A stretch of DNA of 64,000 nucleotides from Moniliophthora roreri (taxonomy: Eukaryota; Basidiomycota; Agaricomycetes; Agaricales; Marasmiaceae), in the NCBI GenBank assembly GCA_001466705.2, contig LATX02000207.1, positions 124,001 through 188,000 of the forward strand, given 5' to 3'. The notes beneath the pieces were generated by a model that was not told the DNA's origin, did not search any database, and saw nothing but the letters and a program-made list of their open reading frames with translations. Below are positions 59,343 to 64,000 of the stretch, piece after piece. The translations under genes were made by a program, and so were the position numbers. Position 1 is the stretch's first letter, and every line of letters starts with the position of its first letter.

Positions 59343-60366
59343 ATGCATCCCAAACGTCAAGTTGATTACTCTAATTTTTTCTCCTCTGGATTTCGCCGCA
59401 TCTACACTCGGGGAACGAGGCCTAGAGTCACGTCCGTATATTCTTTCTCAGGCGGCATTCCTTCGGGATCTGGAACAGGCGCATTAAAGACGCCAGAACT
59501 ACTACCTTTACCTTGCCCAGACTCGGCAGCTACGCACAAACGGAGATTATCCTTGCCGCTCCCCTCCCTTATTCTACCTAGTGAGGAGCAGCGAAGGCGA
59601 AAAATCAAAAAACTATTTCACAGGGTCAATGAAGCGATTCCATTCAGGATGTTGAAGGAGACGAGGAAGCAGCCGGGTCCGACAGGTATCAGCAACGAGG
59701 ATATTAATGACTGGATCAACAGCAGCAATGGCGGCGGCGGCTCTGGCTCGTCAGGGATGTCGATTCGTATCGGGTGAGTCAAACGCAAAAGTATGCATGT
59801 ACCCCACTAAAAAACAGACCTCAAATAGACAAGGCGAGCATCAATCACCTACCGAACCCATCGACCCGTTCAGCCCTGCTCCGGATACGAAATCCATTTA
59901 TATCGATATACCTGTCAGCATCAGTCCCAGTCCCATTCCTACAATACCAAGATCTCCCTTCATACGTTCACAGAGTCAACCTTTGCCCCGTTCATCCTCA
60001 TCATTCTACTCGTTTCCTCCACCTCCTCCTCGTCGCAATTCCGTCCGGAGACCCGTATCTATACACACTACCCCTATCCCGATGTCGCCTTCTCCATCAA
60101 CACTTCCAAGGAGGTTTTCGGTCAGGATCGAAGGTGATAACTACGATAAAACTTGGAGTTGGAGCGTGAGGGAGGAGATAGTGTCGTTGTGTCCGACTCC
60201 AGCGGCAGTTGAAGAAGAAAGAGACGAGTGGATGTTTGATCTGGGAGAAGTGGACTGGAGGCAATTTCACGTCGAATTGTTGGATGTAAACGAGGAGGCG
60301 TTAATCAACACTACTGCAGGCTCCTTATCTCCTTATTTAGAAACGGACACTTATTATTATACATAA
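59343..60366 (+). CDS. Pro/Ser-rich protein of unknown function
   Basis: Two exons, 59343..59773 and 59829..60366, are joined in phase by a 55 nt GTGAGT...AATAG intron, giving 322 residues. The N-terminal part carries a basic stretch (EEQRRRKIKKLFHRVNEAIPFR, about residues 78-100) and a Gly/Ser run (NGGGGSGSSG). The second exon is rich in Pro and Ser (SPSPIPTIPRSP, FPPPPPRR), then becomes acidic and Trp-containing (WSWSVREEIVS, WMFDLGEVDWRQFHVELLDV). No catalytic motif, signal peptide or membrane helix. The length and splice phase support a real gene. The first in-frame ATG is assumed as start. I do not recognise the family. It is convergent with the MFS gene 183 bp downstream. Confidence 0.65.
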
Positions 60367-60548
60367 AGCTATTTATACGAACGCGCATGAATGATGTATG
60401 TATTTTATTGCTTTTGAATTTTGAATACAATTAATGTTTCGCTCTCACTAATACCACTCGCATAAGAAGCTCATTCCTTGTTGTTTACAAGCTTTCGCTC
60501 TTTATGATACCATAATCCTTTCGCCTTCTACATCCCTAGTACAAGAAT

Positions 60549-62331
60549 CTACGTCCTTTTCATCACAGGGAGCATCAATGAACACGCCGTCCCCGCAATT
60601 GTAATACCGAACATAATGACGTAGACCATATAACCCCCAAGTAGATGCGAATGTAAGGAAAGCGCAAACAAGGATGAAGCAACCGAAGGACCTAGTCCTC
60701 TGAAACCGGATGCACCTGCTTGTGCAAGGCCATTAACAGCTGCAAGTGTTCCCGGAGTAGCAGCTTCGACGATCAGAATCGATATAGAGCCTGCAAAGGT
60801 TTTTAAAGTTAGCGCGCGAGCTTGTGGAGAGGAGAAACATACTTACTATAAGCCGTGTTAATCAACGTTGCACTCGCAAGCTGTGCAGCAATCGCTGCCC
60901 ACACCCATCTCTGCGAATACCCGTTCCTCACCAAAACCTGCTCGACCATCAACATACCGAAATCCATCAACAAACTCGCGTATGATATGATGTACATCTT
61001 CCGTGCACCTAGTTTCTTCAATACGTCCTTGAGGAAGAGCATTTGTATGAAGGCATTGGTGAAAGAGAAGGTGGCCATGATGGTTCCGATGGTACGCGTT
61101 GAGAAACCTAGGCCGCCATATGAAGGTGAGGTGCTGTAGAGGAGAGGAATAAGAACCGAGTAGGACATCTCGGTGAAGGTGAGTAGACAATAGTTGACGA
61201 GGATGATGTTTAATGCCGGGTTGAAAATGGAAGGTGATGTAAGAGGAGATTTTTGGGTCGGTGAGGTAGGAGATTCGCAGATGGTGCTAGACTCGGAAGT
61301 CGTCGTGTTTTCGCGAATATATCGTGTAGATCCGTAATCGGGTTCGTTAGAATCGGAATTGAGAAGTGGAGATTCCGCGGATAAGTCGTCGTTGTCGTCA
61401 TAATCGTCCTTTCTTGTTTTGGAGGGTAATGTCTATGACAAACCGAGTAAGCTATCATTGGAGATGCTACCACTTGAGGTACACTAACCTCTTTTAAGCT
61501 GAAGAGCGGGATGACAAAGGTAACGAAGGCGTATAATCCTGCAGCGAAGCAAGGCAAGAAGAAGGGGTAGTCGATGAAGAGTTGGAACCTTCCAAAGACA
61601 TTGGGCCATGTCGATGCTGGCTGAGCCAGGAAGCCACCTAGAGTCGGGCTACAACAGCACCGGTCAGTGTCTGAGGAGCCATCGCAAGGTGAGAGAACGT
61701 ACCCGAGAGTTGTGCCAAACGTCCACATTATAGGAATCATCGTGAAAGCGTCAGCTCTGTTCGTCGCGTCTGTGATCTCTGCCATGACTGTTTTTGATAC
61801 ACCTAGTAAAGACGACGAGTTTCAGAACGCTGAGCCACCGTGAAAAAATTCTGAGATATACCGATATTCCCGTTGAACACCCCCTGAGCAGCTCTGAATA
61901 CCACCAATGGCCAGAACGTCCTGCTCAGTCCGAATCCCAGCATCGCAATAGCCAGTCCCAGAGGACCCATAAGTAAGATAGGTCTTCTTCCAAATTTATC
62001 GGCGGCCCGACCCCATTGGAATACTAGGGCACATTCCGAGATGAAGAATATGGATTCCTATAGGTCGAATCGGTCTTTAGTTGAGCAACAACAAAAGTGA
62101 AGAGAAGCCTGAGGAACGCACGATGATCCCAGCATAGTAGCCTACTTTTGTCTCATCTCCCTGAGTGATACCAGTACTCCGTATGAGTTGCGCGATGAAT
62201 GGGTAGATGACAGTCGCAGTTATCGCCTCGGAGGATTGGATGAGAAGGTTTATGAATAGTTGATATTTTGGCAGGAGAGTCATTTGGACTTTTTGCTGGT
62301 CATGGGCTGCATTTTCTGGATCCATCCGCAA
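60549..62331 (-). CDS. MFS transporter, paralogue 2
   Basis: Twelve-helix carrier of the same subfamily as 22666-24423. The start MRMDPENAAHDQQKVQM leads to helix 1 (ITATVIYPFIAQLIRSTGI). The loop 2-3 motif is in the exon around 61990 (WGRAADKFGRRPILL), followed by MLGFGLSRTFWPLVVF...GVFNGNIG. The centre has a DDNDD-rich loop. The C-half includes YSVLIPLLYSTSPSYGGLGF, KMYIISYASLLMDFG and the helix 11 motif EAATPGTLAAVNGLAQ, ending LPVMKRT with TAG at 60549-60551. About seven introns. Motif order and intron positions mirror paralogue 1, so the two arose by duplication. Substrate unknown. Confidence 0.82.
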
Positions 62332-63885
62332 GAAAAGGGAGAAGGGAAGGAAGGGGACGCCAAATATTTTGCTGCCATTTTTTCGCCTTTTGAATGTACC
62401 TTGGATGAGTCAGAACAAGTTGTGCGGGAGGAACACGGGAACCAGAGTACATGCTCTATGGAAGTTCGTAGATTTCGCGATTGGTTGATAGCTGGCTAAG
62501 CGAATACATGCAGCAGATCTGTATCATTATGCCGTTGTAGAAGTGGTTAGCATGGGAAGGAACGTCTCCTCTAGATGGAGTATCGGATACAGTCGAGTTC
62601 CGTGGCAAGTTGCTAAAAAGGCAGGTATTGCCGATCGGCACGAGGTACTTACATGGCCGAAATCTAGTCCATTCACCCATGTATCAGCACCTTCCATTAC
62701 CATAACTGGTATAAACTCTCAAATCTGCCTTTGTCTAGTTATCAGTAAAAGCTCGGAATTGCGGGTACCCACCGCCTGTGTACAGATTCTGCCCAAGCGA
62801 GATGCCACGATAGGCTAAACGGTCTCGCTCGTGTCGTACTCGGGGTGTTCTTCAAACTTCTACCATGGAAGCGTAGCAGAGATAATCTCCGCTTTCGTGG
62901 AAACCGACGTCCAGAGTCAGGGTATCCCATTCAAACGAAGGCCAATGTTCGATTTACGGTCCAATATCGGATTCGGTAGTGAAACAACATTCGGTATGGG
63001 GTTGAAGACGAGACTGATCATGAAGAACCTAGAACGACGGCCAAAAACACCTGCGGGAAATATGCCAAAAAGTCACAGATTCTGAGTGAGGAATCTGCAT
63101 GAGCTGAGCTCGTAAATCCGAGTCATCTTCGAGCCGCGATGATTCAATTTTTGGGTACTGATGCCTGAAAGTGTACCATGTTCAATGAAACGTACGAAAA
63201 CCAGTGTCATGCGGCGATGTTATCCCTTCCAACCTGCCGAGCTTTGTATTCCTTGGCCTCGTGTAGTAGGTTCTGAATGTTAGACGAAACCTCAATGAGT
63301 ACTGTGTTCAGAGAAGTATACCTTATACCTCGACCAACTATTTACAGCTTGCGCAACTAACCAAGGAAGATTAAAGGCGCAGTTTGATACCAGGTATGAT
63401 AAATGGAATGCAGCTAAGAGAGTATTGAGCCAGATTATGCGATCGGTCTGCAGTCAAAATGAGTGCAAGAGACAGAATTGAAATCCGGGCGCCTGTCGCG
63501 TTTAGATGCCACTCGTATCACCATACGTAGAGAAACTTCAAACGCCTTTTCGTCGGAATCAGGGAACGTTTCGTGCGATTTGAACTGGCATAGTCTAATG
63601 GCCTACGACTCAACGAATTGAAGCTCTCAAGTCTGGTCCGCCGAAAGGGGCTTCGAGATTTGCGCGGACGAAGAGCCGGAAGTTGAGGGATCTATCTAAT
63701 CTGCCTCTCTACTTAACCATCACACGACACACCTTCTATGGCAACGGGCGGAGCACTTGTGTCCAATACGTGGGCCGTAGCAATTATGGGCGTTCATGGG
63801 CGTTTATACTTGCTGTTGAATATTGAGCGCCCACCCTGATGCCTTCGCAGGCTACTGGAGAACCAACACGTTTTACACCACCATC
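62332..63885. other. Spacer with a possible small minus-strand gene
   Basis: On the minus strand DTLTLDVGFHESGDYLCYASM (about 62920-62860) can be chained through 44-49 nt candidate introns to YRGISLGQNLYTGG and LRVYTSYGNG (about 62700). A later piece reads NLPRNSTVSDTPSRGDVPSHANHF. The pieces look protein-like but the chain is not unique and the ends are missing, so this may be a decayed gene. From 63100 to 63885 I see only the 5' flank of the next DUF6535 gene. Confidence 0.25.
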
Positions 63886-64000
63886 ATGTCTTCTGAAAAC
63901 TTGGTATGTGGATGAAGCTCCGGAGATCTAGAAATGAGCTGACTGATCGCCTTTCACACTCAGAATACTGGACGCAGGTCTAAGGCCGGCAGCAGGAAAT
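63886..64000 (+). CDS. DUF6535 membrane protein, copy H, 5' exons only (window edge)
   Basis: ATG TCT TCT GAA AAC TTG (63886-63903) is followed by GTATGT, a 60 nt intron ending CAG at 63963, and then NTGRRSKAGSRK to the window end. This is exactly the first-exon/second-exon pattern of copies A (MSSDDL), B (MSSGDL), C (MSSGNL) and E (MPSRDL, NDGSISGSGASARR). The six-codon start exon with GTATG/GTACG donor is the family hallmark here. The rest of the gene lies outside. Confidence 0.65.

Noticed and set aside
63585..63660. Possible tRNA (A-box-like TAGTCTAATGG)
   Set aside because: No matching B box (GGTTCRANYCC-like) at the right distance and no cloverleaf pairing that I can build.

Overview
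The window is nuclear DNA of a mushroom-type basidiomycete (Agaricomycetes). Genes are split by many 48-60 nt GT..AG introns. The protein families (FunK1 fungal kinases, DUF6535 membrane proteins, intron-rich chitin deacetylase, CYP-type P450, stand-alone adenylation enzymes) are typical of that class. I cannot name the species. No bacterial operon, CRISPR array or rRNA is present and I found no convincing tRNA.

Layout. 1-0.5 kb: a small secreted double-psi beta-barrel protein (-). 0.5-3.6 kb: no supportable gene. 3.6-4.8 kb: a decayed DUF6535 gene. 5.5-7.9 kb: an adenylate-forming (AMP-binding) enzyme (-). 8.5-9.6 kb: a basic/Gln-rich nuclear-type protein (+). 10-10.9 kb: a ~0.9 kb element with ~210 bp inverted arms. 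11.1-22.3 kb: three direct tandem DUF6535 genes A, B and C; A carries a stop codon. 22.7-24.4 kb: MFS transporter (-). 25.1-27.2 kb: GPI-type chitin deacetylase (-) with a chain of micro-exons. 28.6-31.1 kb: SAMHD1-like HD phosphohydrolase (-). 31.4-34.3 kb: a wrecked DUF6535/FunK1 pair. 36.2-38.3 kb: cytochrome P450 (+). 39.1-58.5 kb: three FunK1 kinase genes (-), two facing DUF6535 genes tail to tail and one facing only a DUF6535 remnant. 59.3-60.4 kb: unknown Pro/Ser-rich protein (+). 60.5-62.3 kb: second MFS transporter (-). 63.9 kb: first exons of another DUF6535 gene, cut by the window edge.

The dominant theme is a local expansion of DUF6535 genes (four-helix membrane proteins, function unknown), repeatedly placed in convergent orientation to a FunK1 kinase gene with short shared 3' spacers. 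At least four such pairs, in stages from apparently intact to wrecked, can be read here. They may be a co-inherited membrane-protein/kinase unit, although only the repetition is seen directly.

Caution: an N at 51582 is flanked by two ~1.97 kb near-identical direct copies (49613-51581 and 51583-53552). This is most simply an unmerged contig overlap, so everything in that stretch should be counted once. It holds a ~535 bp insertion with a 9 bp target duplication. The insertion carries TTAGGG-like tracts and two hairpins whose stems differ by three fully compensated base pairs.
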